Positions 24,488 to 32,563 of a stretch of DNA of 32,563 nucleotides are shown here, in pieces (position 1 is the stretch's first letter; each line of letters begins with the position of its first letter). The stretch lies in assembly GCA_016788565.1 (NCBI GenBank), contig JAEUSP010000076.1, positions 1-32,563 on the forward strand. The letters are read 5' to 3'. Position numbers and translations under genes: made by a program. Below the pieces are notes generated by a model. The model did not search any database. It was not told the DNA's origin and saw only the letters and a list, made by a program, of their open reading frames with translations. This DNA comes from Chlorobiota bacterium (GTDB lineage: Bacteria; Bacteroidota; Ignavibacteria; OLB7).

Positions 24488-24737
24488 AAATGCCGAATGT
24501 CGAATGCCGAATGTCGAATGCCGAATGTCGAATGCCGAATGCCGAATGTCGAATGCCGAATGTCGAATGTCGAATGCCGAATGTCGAATGCCGAATGTCG
24601 AATGCCGAATGTCGAATGCCGAATGTCGAATGCCGAATGTCGAATGTCGAATGCCGAATGTCGAATTGATTCTTTCAACTGACAACTGACCACTGACCAC
24701 TGACAACTGGCCACAATCCATCAGTGAGGGGAGTGTC
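24488..24737. repeat. 25-unit GAATGYC array with CTGACMA tail
   Basis: Exactly 25 heptamers (24488-24662), reading GAATGCC or GAATGTC (the first is AAATGCC), are followed by GAATTGATTCTTTCAA, about six CTGACMA-like units and CAATCCATCAGTGAGGG. This is the same composite order as at 21403. Unit types mostly alternate C,T,C,T with three breaks, implying amplification of a 14-bp pair. It lies between convergent lipM and the methyltransferase-like gene. Confidence 0.93.
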
Positions 24738-24771
24738 GAGTGTTGAAGAAGCTCCCACCTCACTCCACCGC

Positions 24772-25350
24772 TTACGCCCACCGAATCAAACTCCATTTCC
24801 CGATCATCAGCACCAGCGCAATGCCAAACGCCTGGAAGGTCCGCCGCTCGCTGCGGAACGCGGTGCTCCAGTGGATTGCCGTGGAGCGGTCGCCGTGGTA
24901 GGGGGTTAGGCGGGGAAGAAATCGGGGGACATTTTGGCGGAACTCTTCGTACTCCTTCCCAAATGCTTTCGCCAAAAACTCCTCCTCGCGAGCAACGATC
25001 AGGTGATATTGGAACACGAACCAGGCAAACGTCAGCGCAACCAACCACCACAGGTTGGCCATCACCCCAAAGCCGGTGTAGAGTAGGATATTCCCCACGT
25101 ACAACGGGTTCCGCACGTAGGCAAACGGCCCCGAGACCACCAGCCGCGAGGCCCCCACACGTTCGGTGACGCGGGTTTCGTAGCTGGCATGGCCAACCCC
25201 CCAAAAGCGAATGGACTCGCCAAGCAGCGCGCACGCGAACCCAGCAATCAAGCTGGCAATCGTTGGCTGGCCAAACGCCAAGCCAGCAAGAAGAAAAGGG
25301 ATGGGGGTGTAACTGCGCCAAGTAAACAGTCGGTCGCGGAAGTCAGGCAT
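24772..25350 (-). CDS. Isoprenylcysteine/phospholipid methyltransferase-like membrane protein
   Basis: A 192-residue integral membrane protein with about four or five hydrophobic segments. The family signature GPFAYVRNPLYVGNILLYTG (74-93) and the downstream EEEFLAKAFGKEYEEFRQNVPRF block match the ICMT/PEMT-type S-adenosylmethionine methyltransferases, whose C-terminal half binds SAM. Bacterial members mostly have unknown lipid or peptide substrates. It follows the YgjP-type gene by 39 bp on the same strand, and a 16-bp tandem repeat lies between them, so co-transcription is possible. Confidence 0.8.
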   Translation of the reverse strand: MPDFRDRLFTWRSYTPIPFLLAGLAFGQPTIASLIAGFACALLGESIRFWGVGHASYETRVTERVGASRLVVSGPFAYVRNPLYVGNILLYTGFGVMANLWWLVALTFAWFVFQYHLIVAREEEFLAKAFGKEYEEFRQNVPRFLPRLTPYHGDRSTAIHWSTAFRSERRTFQAFGIALVLMIGKWSLIRWA

Positions 25351-25382
25351 TCGTTGGTTAGATCAGTCGTTGGTTAGGTCAA
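25351..25382. repeat. 16-bp tandem repeat just upstream of the methyltransferase-like ATG
   Basis: TCGTTGGTTAGATCAG and TCGTTGGTTAGGTCAA are adjacent, differing at two positions. They fill nearly the whole spacer between two co-oriented genes. Either an operator-like direct repeat or a slip duplication. Confidence 0.6.
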
Positions 25383-25389
25383 AATTGTG

Positions 25390-26136
25390 TTACCGTAAAT
25401 CCCGTTCGTAGCGTGCGGCGTGCTTTTTCAGCCATGCGACGGAGGTTCTGAAGTCGGGATCGAAGTGTTCCACCAAGCTCCAGAATTTTGGTGAGTGGTC
25501 GAAGTGCTGCAAGTGGCACAGTTCGTGGATAACAATGTACCGCCGCACTTCCTCCGGGAAAAGAATCAGCCGCCAGTTGAGCGATATGTTCCCCTGTTTC
25601 GAACAGCTACCCCACTTCGTTTTCTGGTCGCGGATGGTGACATTCCCATATTTATTCACCAGCCCCATTCGCGTGGCTTCCTGCCGGACATCGCGGTACA
25701 GCGCGGTTGCGGCCTCGGATTGCAGCAATTCCCGCAGCGTTTCGCGGATTGTGCAGTCGTGGTTGGGGGGAAGGTTCAAGTGCAGCTGGCCATCTTCGAC
25801 GGTGAAGTGTGGTCTTTTTCCAACATCACGATTCACGCGCAAGCGTAGCGGTTGGCCACGGTAGTAGATTTTCGAGCCATCCCGAATCTGGGCCGCTGGC
25901 CGGGCCGGTTTCACTTCTTGCAGGTTACGAAGCACCCAATCTTGCTTCTCGCGCAAAAAATCTTCCGGGTTGACGTACCGATTCAGCCGCGCCGGAAGCG
26001 TTATCACAACACCACTTTGGGCCGAGATGGTGATCCGCATATTCCGCGCACGCGGGCTGCGGCGCACGGTGTAGCTGACCGGAACACCGTTCAGCATCAC
26101 GGTGGAGGTCTCTGGTTTTGGTGGTTGGAAGTCCAT
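25390..26136 (-). CDS. YgjP-like (DUF45) metallopeptidase
   Basis: A 248-residue protein with the zinc site HELCH (204-208) and a third ligand His at 214 (HFDHSPKFW), plus the family block KWGSCSKQGNISLNWRL (174-190). This is the YgjP/SprT-like minigluzincin fold. The first half is beta-rich with RRSPRARNMRITI, also typical. Physiological substrates are unknown for most members. ATG 26136 begins MDFQPPK; the upstream in-frame extension is unlike the family. A perfect TATTTTTG box ends 4 nt before this ATG, again pointing to a leaderless mRNA. Confidence 0.88.
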   Translation of the reverse strand: MDFQPPKPETSTVMLNGVPVSYTVRRSPRARNMRITISAQSGVVITLPARLNRYVNPEDFLREKQDWVLRNLQEVKPARPAAQIRDGSKIYYRGQPLRLRVNRDVGKRPHFTVEDGQLHLNLPPNHDCTIRETLRELLQSEAATALYRDVRQEATRMGLVNKYGNVTIRDQKTKWGSCSKQGNISLNWRLILFPEEVRRYIVIHELCHLQHFDHSPKFWSLVEHFDPDFRTSVAWLKKHAARYERDLR

Positions 26137-26140
26137 GTCG

Positions 26141-26148
26141 CAAAAATA
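26141..26148 (-). promoter_or_regulatory. -7 box adjoining the YgjP-like gene start
   Basis: TATTTTTG on the minus strand is an exact TAnnTTTG box, 4 nt before the ATG at 26136. I found no strong -33 partner at the standard distance. Confidence 0.4.
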
Positions 26149-26245
26149 CGATTCGGCAAACCCTTGCTGATAGCCATTGCTGAAGTTCCTTGCAAGAAAC
26201 CGCCGACGTTTACAAATCCTTATCGGCAATGCCCCGCTGCAAACA

Positions 26246-26276
26246 TTGCCCGCGCTGGCGAAAGGTGGTAGGTTTA
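26246..26276 (+). promoter_or_regulatory. Candidate promoter of the lipoprotein gene
   Basis: TTGC (26246-26249) and TAGGTTTA (26269-26276) are 19 nt apart, a one-mismatch fit to the -7 box. The leader would be about 95 nt. Confidence 0.35.
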
Positions 26277-26376
26277 TTCAGGCGCGTGGGTTCATCCCAG
26301 AAATTCGTCAGGTTGGCTTGCGGCTGATGTGCGGTGCTTCGTCAGAAATTCCTTCAACCTCTATTTCTCACAAACC

Positions 26377-26961
26377 ATGAAAGGATCATCCTTCACCTCA
26401 GTTTGCCGGCTTTGGTTGCTGGCCGGGGTGTTCTCCGCGGCATTGGCGGCGTGCGGCGAAATCGCCCCTGACCAAAACAAGCCAAGCGTTCAGCAGGGCT
26501 ACACCCAGATGGTGGAAACAATGCGGACGGGGGATGGAGCCAAGATTTACGACCTTTTTGATAGCGACCAGCAACGCCAGCTAGATATGATGATTGCCGG
26601 CCAAGCCATAAATATGTCGTTGGATTCCACCCGCCAGAGCGAAGCGGCCATGCTGAAAGGGCTGAAAGGGAAGGAGGCGTTTGCCAAGTATATCCAGATG
26701 TATGGTGAGGATTTCACCGGCAAGTTCCAAGGCGATTTCAAGATTCTGCAGGTGGATACCCTTTACTCCATCGTTGTTCGTCATCGCGATCGCCCGGCGG
26801 AAATTTTAATGGTTCGGTGGGAAAATGGAGCTTACCGGGTGGCGGCTCCACCAAATCCACAGGATGTAGAACGCAGGGTGGAGCAAGGCAATGGGAGCGC
26901 TGCTTCGCCAAGCCCCAACGCCCCTGTGCCGTTGCCAGCCAATCCCGACACAACCAGATGA
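26377..26961 (+). CDS. Putative lipoprotein, unknown function
   Basis: A 194-residue product with a lipoprotein signal: hydrophobic 12-25 ending in the lipobox LAAC with Cys26. The mature part (YTQMVETMRTGDGAKIYDLFDSD...) is an alpha/beta domain that resembles small NTF2/DUF4878-like stress lipoproteins in length and style, but I cannot place it in a family. The C-terminal ~30 residues are Pro/Ser/Asn-rich and probably disordered. A single gene upstream of the str operon, with its own candidate promoter. Confidence 0.75.
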   Translation: MKGSSFTSVCRLWLLAGVFSAALAACGEIAPDQNKPSVQQGYTQMVETMRTGDGAKIYDLFDSDQQRQLDMMIAGQAINMSLDSTRQSEAAMLKGLKGKEAFAKYIQMYGEDFTGKFQGDFKILQVDTLYSIVVRHRDRPAEILMVRWENGAYRVAAPPNPQDVERRVEQGNGSAASPSPNAPVPLPANPDTTR

Positions 26962-27045
26962 TCCCCAAAAGCCAATCCAACATGGCCGCTCTCGTAACAA
27001 TGGTTGTCACAACCAAGAATGACCTGTTTCATGCGGTAAGGCATC

Positions 27046-27077
27046 TTGCCCACGTAAACAGGGCAGTGCTATCTTTG
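27046..27077 (+). promoter_or_regulatory. str operon promoter
   Basis: TTG at 27046-27048 and a perfect TATCTTTG at 27070-27077 are 21 nt apart. The predicted start is near 27081, giving a 45-nt leader before rpsL. It is the best plus-strand Bacteroidota promoter in the window. Confidence 0.7.
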
Positions 27078-27126
27078 CGCTCTTCTTTGTAAAAACCGAA
27101 GTCTAACAACACACAACAGTCAAGCT

Positions 27127-27501
27127 GTGCCGACAATCAATCAGTTAGTTCGCAAGGGTCGTCAGGAGGAGTTGTACAAGAGCAATTCCCCGGCATTGGA
27201 CCGTTGCCCGCAACGCCGTGGCGTTTGCACGCGCGTTTATACCACCACACCGAAGAAGCCGAACTCGGCGCTTCGGAAAGTGGCAAAGGTGCGTTTAAGC
27301 AACCAGCAGGAAGTGATCGCCTACATCCCGGGAGAAGGTCACAACCTTCAGGAGCACTCCATTGTGCTGATCCGTGGCGGCCGCGTGAAGGACCTTCCTG
27401 GTGTCCGTTACCACATCGTTCGCGGCACGCTTGACACACAAGGGGTTGCCAAACGCCAGCAAGGGCGTTCCAAGTACGGCGCAAAGCGTCCAAAGAAGTA
27501 A
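27127..27501 (+). CDS. rpsL: 30S ribosomal protein S12
   Basis: A 124-residue S12, full length. The start is GTG ([11 protein letters not shown] follows), with no Shine-Dalgarno. The decoding-centre loop [19 protein letters not shown] is present with the streptomycin-sensitive lysine, as are [10 protein letters not shown] and the [18 protein letters not shown] block. First gene of the str operon; rpsG follows after 27 nt. Confidence 0.98.
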   Translation: MPTINQLVRKGRQEELYKSNSPALDRCPQRRGVCTRVYTTTPKKPNSALRKVAKVRLSNQQEVIAYIPGEGHNLQEHSIVLIRGGRVKDLPGVRYHIVRGTLDTQGVAKRQQGRSKYGAKRPKK

Positions 27502-27528
27502 TCAACGAACATCTACTGCATAGAATCC

Positions 27529-27996
27529 ATGAGAAAGAAACGCGCAGAAAAGCGGTGGATCTCGCCAGACCCACGCTTCAACGACGTGACCATCGAGCGG
27601 TTTATCAACAACCTGCTGCTGGATGGGAAAAAAAGCACAGCCCGCGACATCCTGTATGGCGCGTTGGACCTTGTTGCCGAGCGTACCCAGCAAGACCCGC
27701 TGGAGGTGTTCCGCAAAGCATTGGCCAACGTCTCGCCAGCGGTTGAAGTCCGTTCGCGCCGCGTGGGTGGTTCCACCTACCAAGTGCCGATGGAGGTTCG
27801 CCCCGAGCGCCGCGTTGCGCTGGGCATCCGCTGGTTGATTAAATACGCTGACGACCGCCGCGAAAAAACCATGCGCGACAAATTGGCCGGCGAACTCATC
27901 GCCGCTTCCAACGGCGAAGGTTCTGCCGTGAAGAAGCGCGAAGACGTTCACCGCATGGCCGATGCAAACCGTGCATTCGCTCACTTCCGTTGGTAG
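27529..27996 (+). CDS. rpsG: 30S ribosomal protein S7
   Basis: A 155-residue S7 of standard length that nucleates assembly of the 30S head. Typical motifs are [42 protein letters not shown] and [15 protein letters not shown]. It ends at the shorter S7 terminus. The 158-bp gap to fusA is unusually long and carries heptamer repeats. Confidence 0.98.
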   Translation: MRKKRAEKRWISPDPRFNDVTIERFINNLLLDGKKSTARDILYGALDLVAERTQQDPLEVFRKALANVSPAVEVRSRRVGGSTYQVPMEVRPERRVALGIRWLIKYADDRREKTMRDKLAGELIAASNGEGSAVKKREDVHRMADANRAFAHFRW

Positions 27997-28000
27997 GTAG

Positions 28001-28102
28001 TGATTGGTGATTGGTGATTGGTAAGGAACAACACAACACGTTGTTCTCTTCTACTAACGATTTCCCAAGAACTACTGACCACGAACAACTGACAACTGAC
28101 CA
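28001..28102. repeat. Heptamer repeats inside the str operon (TGATTGG and CTGACMA types)
   Basis: Three tandem TGATTGG units (28001-28021) begin right after the rpsG stop. A short AACAAC/GTTGTT hairpin follows. Then degenerate CTGACMA units run from 28074 to about 28100, ending in CCAATCC as in the other composites. The TGATTGG units are partly complementary to the ACCAATCC end, so the two halves could pair in the mRNA. Confidence 0.75.
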
Positions 28103-28154
28103 ATCCGCTGTTTAGGCACTGTTATTCATAGTTAACCGAAGCTAATTCTCGATT

Positions 28155-30269
28155 ATGCCACGCCTGTATCCACTCGATAGAGTTCGCAACATCGGCATCA
28201 TGGCGCACATTGATGCCGGCAAAACAACAACAACCGAACGCATCCTGTACTACACCGGTGTGCTTCACCGCATTGGTGAGGTCCACGATGGTGCTGCAAC
28301 CATGGACTACATGGAGCAGGAACAGGAGCGCGGTATCACGATCACATCGGCAGCAACAACCTGCTTCTGGAAAGGATCAAAATCCCATTTCCCAGAGCAC
28401 CGCATCAACATCATTGACACCCCAGGCCACGTTGATTTCACCGTCGAGGTGGAGCGTTCGCTTCGGGTGTTGGACGGCGCGGTTGCCCTGTTCTGCTCGG
28501 TTGGCGGTGTGGAACCCCAATCCGAAACGGTGTGGCGGCAAGCCGATAAATACAACGTCCCGCGTATCGCCTTTGTGAACAAGATGGATCGTGTTGGTGC
28601 CGACTTCCTGAAGGTTGTCGGGATGATCCACGACCGGCTTGGCGCAAACGCTGTCCCGCTGCAATTGCCAGTTGGGCAGGGTGATATGTTCAAGGGGATT
28701 GTTGACCTGATTGAGTGGAAAGCCTACATCTTCGACGACTCGAGCCAGGGGGCAAAGTGGGATGTGATTGATATCCCCCACGACATCGAAGAGCAAGCAA
28801 AAGAGTACCGCACCAAGATGCTGGAAGCGGTTGCCGAAGTTGATGACACCCTGTTGATGAAATATCTGGACGGGGAAGAAATCTCGCCGGAAGAAATCCG
28901 CAAAGTGTTGCGCGAAGCCTGCTTGCAGGTGAAGATCATTCCGGTGATGCTTGGCTCCAGCTTCAAAAACAAAGGTGTGCAACAGTTGTTGGATGCCGTC
29001 TTGGAATTCCTTCCATCGCCGATGGATGTGGGAACCACGCCGGGCCACCACATGGACTCCGACGATCACGTCGAGCGTCAGCCATCCGATGCCGAGAAGT
29101 TTTCCGCACTGGCCTTCAAGATTATCACCGATAAATTCGTTGGCAAGCTGACATTCATCCGCTTGTACTCCGGAACTCTGTCGGCTGGCTCCTACGTTCT
29201 GAACACCATCACTGGCAAGAAGGAGCGCGTTGGCCGTCTGCTGCGGATGCACGCCAACCACCGCGAGGACATTGACGAGGCATACACGGGGGACATCGTT
29301 GCAGTGGTCGGTTTGAAGGCAACAAAAACCGGCGACACGCTCAGCGATGAGGCAGATCCGATTGTGCTGGAGAAAATGGAGTTCCCAGACCCGGTGATTG
29401 ACCAGGCAATCGAGCCAAAAACAAAGGCCGACCAGGACAAGTTGGGCGAAGCTCTTGCCAAGCTCAGCGAAGAGGATCCAACCTTCCGCGTGAAGACCGA
29501 TGAGGAGACCGGGCAGACGATCATCTCCGGCGTTGGCGAGCTTCACTTGGACATCATCGTGGATCGTATCCGCCGTGAGTTCCGTGTGGAAGCAAACGTT
29601 GGCAAGCCACAGGTTGCCTACCGCGAAACCATCCGCGAGACGGTGAACCAGGACACCAAGTTCGTCCGTCAGTCGGGTGGTAAAGGGCAGTATGGCCACG
29701 TGGTGATTGAGTTCGGCCCGAACGAACCAGGCAAAGGCTTCGAGTTCGTCAATGCCATTGTTGGCGGTGTGATTCCAAAAGAATACATCAAGCCGGTGGA
29801 GCAGGGGATTACCGAGGCATTGCGTAATGGTGTGCTTGCTGGCTTCCCGGTGGTGGACATCAAAGCAAAGCTCCATTTCGGTTCCTACCACGACGTGGAC
29901 TCATCGGAAATGGCCTTCAAAATTGCCGGATCCATGGCATTCAAGGAAGCCTGCCGCAAGGCAAAGCCGGTGCTGTTGGAGCCGATCATGGCAGTGGAAG
30001 TGGTGACACCGGATGAGTACATGGGCGACGTGATGGGCGACCTTTCCAGCCGCCGTGGCCGCATTGAAGGGATGGTGCAACGCCACGATGCCCAGGTGAT
30101 TCGGGCAATGGTTCCCCTTTCGGAGATGTTCGGCTACGTTACCACGTTGCGCTCCATCACGCAAGGCCGCGCAATCCCTTCGATGACCTTCGACCACTAC
30201 GAAGCCGCGCCAAAATCGGTGCAGGAAGAAGTGGTGGAGAAAAGCGGCAAGGCAGCAATCGCAGCCTAA
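28155..30269 (+). CDS. fusA: Elongation factor G
   Basis: The 704-residue canonical translocase. G1 is AHIDAGKT (17-24), G2 region QERGITI (57-63), G3 DTPGHVDF (88-95) with the catalytic His, and G4 NKMD (142-145). Domain IV and V motifs ([30 protein letters not shown]) are intact. It contrasts with the paralogue at 10690, which lacks the G3 His and NKxD. No Shine-Dalgarno precedes the ATG; tuf follows after 109 bp. Confidence 0.98.
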   Translation: MPRLYPLDRVRNIGIMAHIDAGKTTTTERILYYTGVLHRIGEVHDGAATMDYMEQEQERGITITSAATTCFWKGSKSHFPEHRINIIDTPGHVDFTVEVERSLRVLDGAVALFCSVGGVEPQSETVWRQADKYNVPRIAFVNKMDRVGADFLKVVGMIHDRLGANAVPLQLPVGQGDMFKGIVDLIEWKAYIFDDSSQGAKWDVIDIPHDIEEQAKEYRTKMLEAVAEVDDTLLMKYLDGEEISPEEIRKVLREACLQVKIIPVMLGSSFKNKGVQQLLDAVLEFLPSPMDVGTTPGHHMDSDDHVERQPSDAEKFSALAFKIITDKFVGKLTFIRLYSGTLSAGSYVLNTITGKKERVGRLLRMHANHREDIDEAYTGDIVAVVGLKATKTGDTLSDEADPIVLEKMEFPDPVIDQAIEPKTKADQDKLGEALAKLSEEDPTFRVKTDEETGQTIISGVGELHLDIIVDRIRREFRVEANVGKPQVAYRETIRETVNQDTKFVRQSGGKGQYGHVVIEFGPNEPGKGFEFVNAIVGGVIPKEYIKPVEQGITEALRNGVLAGFPVVDIKAKLHFGSYHDVDSSEMAFKIAGSMAFKEACRKAKPVLLEPIMAVEVVTPDEYMGDVMGDLSSRRGRIEGMVQRHDAQVIRAMVPLSEMFGYVTTLRSITQGRAIPSMTFDHYEAAPKSVQEEVVEKSGKAAIAA

Positions 30270-30378
30270 CCCAGCAGAGAGCCTTCTTCGGATAGGCCGA
30301 CGGCACACAGAGCAACAGACACACGGTTTCAAAATCAACAATACTTAACACACACTTCTCGTAGAGGAGACATCAGGA

Positions 30379-31584
<1,206 letters not shown>

Positions 31585-31610
31585 GCCGTAACGCTTACTC
31601 CAACCAAACC

Positions 31611-31653
31611 AAAACCCGCCCCGCTCAAGAACACGAGCGGGGCGGGTTTTTTT
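31611..31653 (+). terminator. Rho-independent terminator of the str operon
   Basis: A 16-bp GC-rich stem (31611-31626 with 31635-31650), an 8-nt loop, and seven T residues. This is the strongest intrinsic terminator in the window and lies 26 nt after the tuf stop. Confidence 0.96.
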
Positions 31654-31686
31654 GTGGCCTGATTGAAGCATGAAGCGGAGCCGCTG

Positions 31687-31714
31687 GAATGTCGAATGTC
31701 GAATGTCGAATGTC
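31687..31714. repeat. Four-unit GAATGTC heptamer array
   Basis: Four perfect GAATGTC units lie downstream of the str terminator, without the CTGACMA half of the composite. This is the shortest GAATGYC array in the window. Confidence 0.9.
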
Positions 31715-31757
31715 GAATCAAGAATGAGAAGAATCTTGGAGTTGTTCCCGAACGCCG

Positions 31758-31806
31758 CCCTCCGCTCATGCTGAGCTTCGTCGAAGTATGAGCAGGAGCC
31801 ACCGAA
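31758..31806 (+). repeat. Dispersed ~49-bp repeat (copy 2)
   Basis: CCCTCCGCTCATGCTGAGCT...GAGCCACCGAA with an internal CTTCGTCGAAG palindrome. It matches copies at 31843, 32220 and (inverted) 6257. The flank TCTCCATCACCCCACCGCG, starting near 31817, is shared with the flank after the copy at 32220. Confidence 0.85.
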
Positions 31807-31842
31807 GGTCGAAGTATCTCCATCACCCCACCGCGAACGCCG

Positions 31843-31891
31843 CCCTCCGCTCATGCTGAGCTTCGTCGAAGTATGAAGCGGAGCCACCGAA
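31843..31891 (+). repeat. Dispersed ~49-bp repeat (copy 3)
   Basis: Nearly identical to the copy 85 bp upstream, differing in GAAGCGGAG versus GAGCAGGAG near the end. The two form a short direct tandem. Confidence 0.85.
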
Positions 31892-31908
31892 CGGGGCGAA
31901 GCCCTGCA

Positions 31909-32003
31909 AGCCCCGTAGTGGGCGAAAGTGATTAGCCCAATGGCGTAAGCCTTGGGGAATGGGACAAACGCTCAGGATGGCATAGCCCCGTAGCGGGCGA
32001 AAG
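31909..32003. repeat. Direct repeat pair AGCCCCGTAGYGGGCGAAAG
   Basis: The 20-mer occurs at 31909-31928 and 31984-32003, one mismatch apart. Between them CCCAATGGCGTAAGCCTTGGG can form a hairpin. This is the kind of non-coding repeat scattered through FCB and planctomycete genomes; no coding sense. Confidence 0.7.
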
Positions 32004-32118
32004 GAAGACGGATGCTGGTGAACCTTATCTCCAGAAGCGTTGCACGAGGTGGCATCGCGAAGCAACGGAGAAGCCCATCTGGCGCGTGCTAGCGTGTCCG
32101 ATGCTCTCTCTCAGCCAA

Positions 32119-32180
32119 CCGCGAGATGGGCTAGCGCCGCTGCTTCGCGGTGCTTCGTCGAAGACTCCTCGCAATGGCGG
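32119..32180. repeat. Relative of the outer arm of the 6025 element
   Basis: CCGCGAGAT at the left and CTTCGTCGAAGACTCCTCGC followed by AATGGCGG at the right echo the arms at 6025-6063 and 6209-6249. AGCCCATCT near 32072 and AGATGGGCT near 32124 are also inverted copies, so this stretch can fold back on itself. Confidence 0.55.
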
Positions 32181-32219
32181 TGAGATGAACTACCCCCCCT
32201 GCGTCCACCGCGAATGCTG

Positions 32220-32268
32220 CCCTCCGCTCATGCTGAGCTTCGTCGAAGTATGAAGCGGAGCCAGCGAA
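32220..32268 (+). repeat. Dispersed ~49-bp repeat (copy 4)
   Basis: It matches the 31843 copy closely (GAGCCAGCGAA instead of GAGCCACCGAA). The following ~36 bp repeat the sequence after copy 2, and the RHS-like reading frame begins at the end of that shared flank. Confidence 0.85.
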
Positions 32269-32304
32269 CGGCGAAATATCTCCATCACCCCACCGCGAAC
32301 GCCG

Positions 32305-32563
32305 CTTGCCATCTGGTACGATACCCTCCCCGAACGCATCGGCGGTATCTGGGCCAACTTCCCCGAGTACAGCAAGTGGGATACCCTTGCTCCAAAAGGA
32401 AAAATCAGAAATATGAAGGGGCATGAGGTGGCCGTTGCTTGGCGCGAGCATGGCGGCGAACCGTACCACTACTCCGTGATGAGCTACGACGAACGTGGCC
32501 GAGTAGAAGCCCTCCTCCGCTACACCGAAAGCCTGGGCTTCGACGCGGTGTATTACCGCTACA
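32305..32563 (+). pseudogene. 5'-less RHS/YD-repeat protein fragment, runs off the window
   Basis: From 32305 the frame reads LAIWYDTLPERIGGIWANF..., then YSVMSYDERGRVEALLRYTE and GFDAVYYRY, a YD-repeat pattern as in RHS and related secreted toxin-shell or surface proteins. The frame is closed by a TGA at 32251 and there is no start codon before an internal ATG at 32413. The coding sense begins exactly where the dispersed repeat flank ends. Most likely the gene was cut by repeat insertion or recombination and this is an orphan 3' cassette; a downstream start at 32413 with a real short product is possible. The remainder lies outside the window, so intactness downstream is unknown. Confidence 0.65.

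Noticed and set aside
24488-24662. CRISPR-like array
   Set aside because: The units are contiguous 7-mers with no spacers and no cas genes nearby.
24467-25321. Minus-strand frame containing FDIRHST-type peptide repeats, and plus-strand MSNVECR-type frames over the same array
   Set aside because: A 7-bp unit has no stop in any frame, so all frames are open by arithmetic. The real gene here is the membrane methyltransferase-like protein.
28377-29891. 504-residue minus-strand frame opposite fusA
   Set aside because: Antisense shadow of canonical EF-G, rich in His, Val and Phe.

Overview
The window looks like chromosomal DNA from a GC-rich (roughly 58-60 % by eye) member of the Bacteroidota/Chlorobiota side of the FCB group, most like Kapabacteria or Ignavibacteria. 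Three things point there. Two secreted proteins end in type IX secretion (T9SS) C-terminal domains. Several genes are preceded by the Bacteroidota-type -7 box TAnnTTTG with a TTG/TTTG -33 box about 20 nt upstream. Translation starts are mixed: some have a strong Shine-Dalgarno (rpmA, the HU gene, rlpA, the EF-G paralogue) and others have none. The lineage is an inference; no rRNA gene is present.

Layout. 1-6000: a vitamin B12 uptake operon. A Bacteroidota-type promoter and a cobalamin riboswitch lead into three translationally coupled genes: a duplicated beta-propeller resembling the B12-binding surface protein BtuG, a second T9SS-tailed secreted protein, and the TonB-dependent receptor btuB. 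6000-8500: a nested palindromic repeat, pdxB (vitamin B6 synthesis), and a low-GC two-gene cassette of unknown function. 8500-10300: rplU-rpmA, a HIT hydrolase, and an HU protein with a lysine/alanine tail. 10700-15100: an EF-G paralogue with altered GTPase motifs, a septal-type RlpA with a SPOR domain, and a GNAT protein. 15400-21400: a secreted repeat protein, a small zinc-ribbon protein, and a large STAND ATPase with a C-terminal SARP-like regulator module. 21400-27000: composite heptamer repeats, an SF2 helicase, the octanoyltransferase lipM, an isoprenylcysteine-methyltransferase-like membrane protein, a YgjP-type metalloprotease and a lipoprotein. 27000-31650: the str operon (rpsL-rpsG-fusA-tuf), closed by a strong terminator. 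31650-32563: dense dispersed repeats, then a 5'-less RHS/YD-repeat coding fragment that runs off the window.

Most genes are housekeeping. The parts most worth attention are the T9SS version of the BtuG/BtuB surface system; the recurrent heptamer repeats (GAATGYC, CTGACMA, TGATTGG) that sit mainly between convergent genes; the low-GC orphan pair at 7542-8410; the EF-G paralogue lacking the catalytic His and the canonical NKxD; and promoter boxes placed so close to start codons that leaderless mRNAs are predicted. I saw no CRISPR array, tRNA, rRNA or transposase gene.
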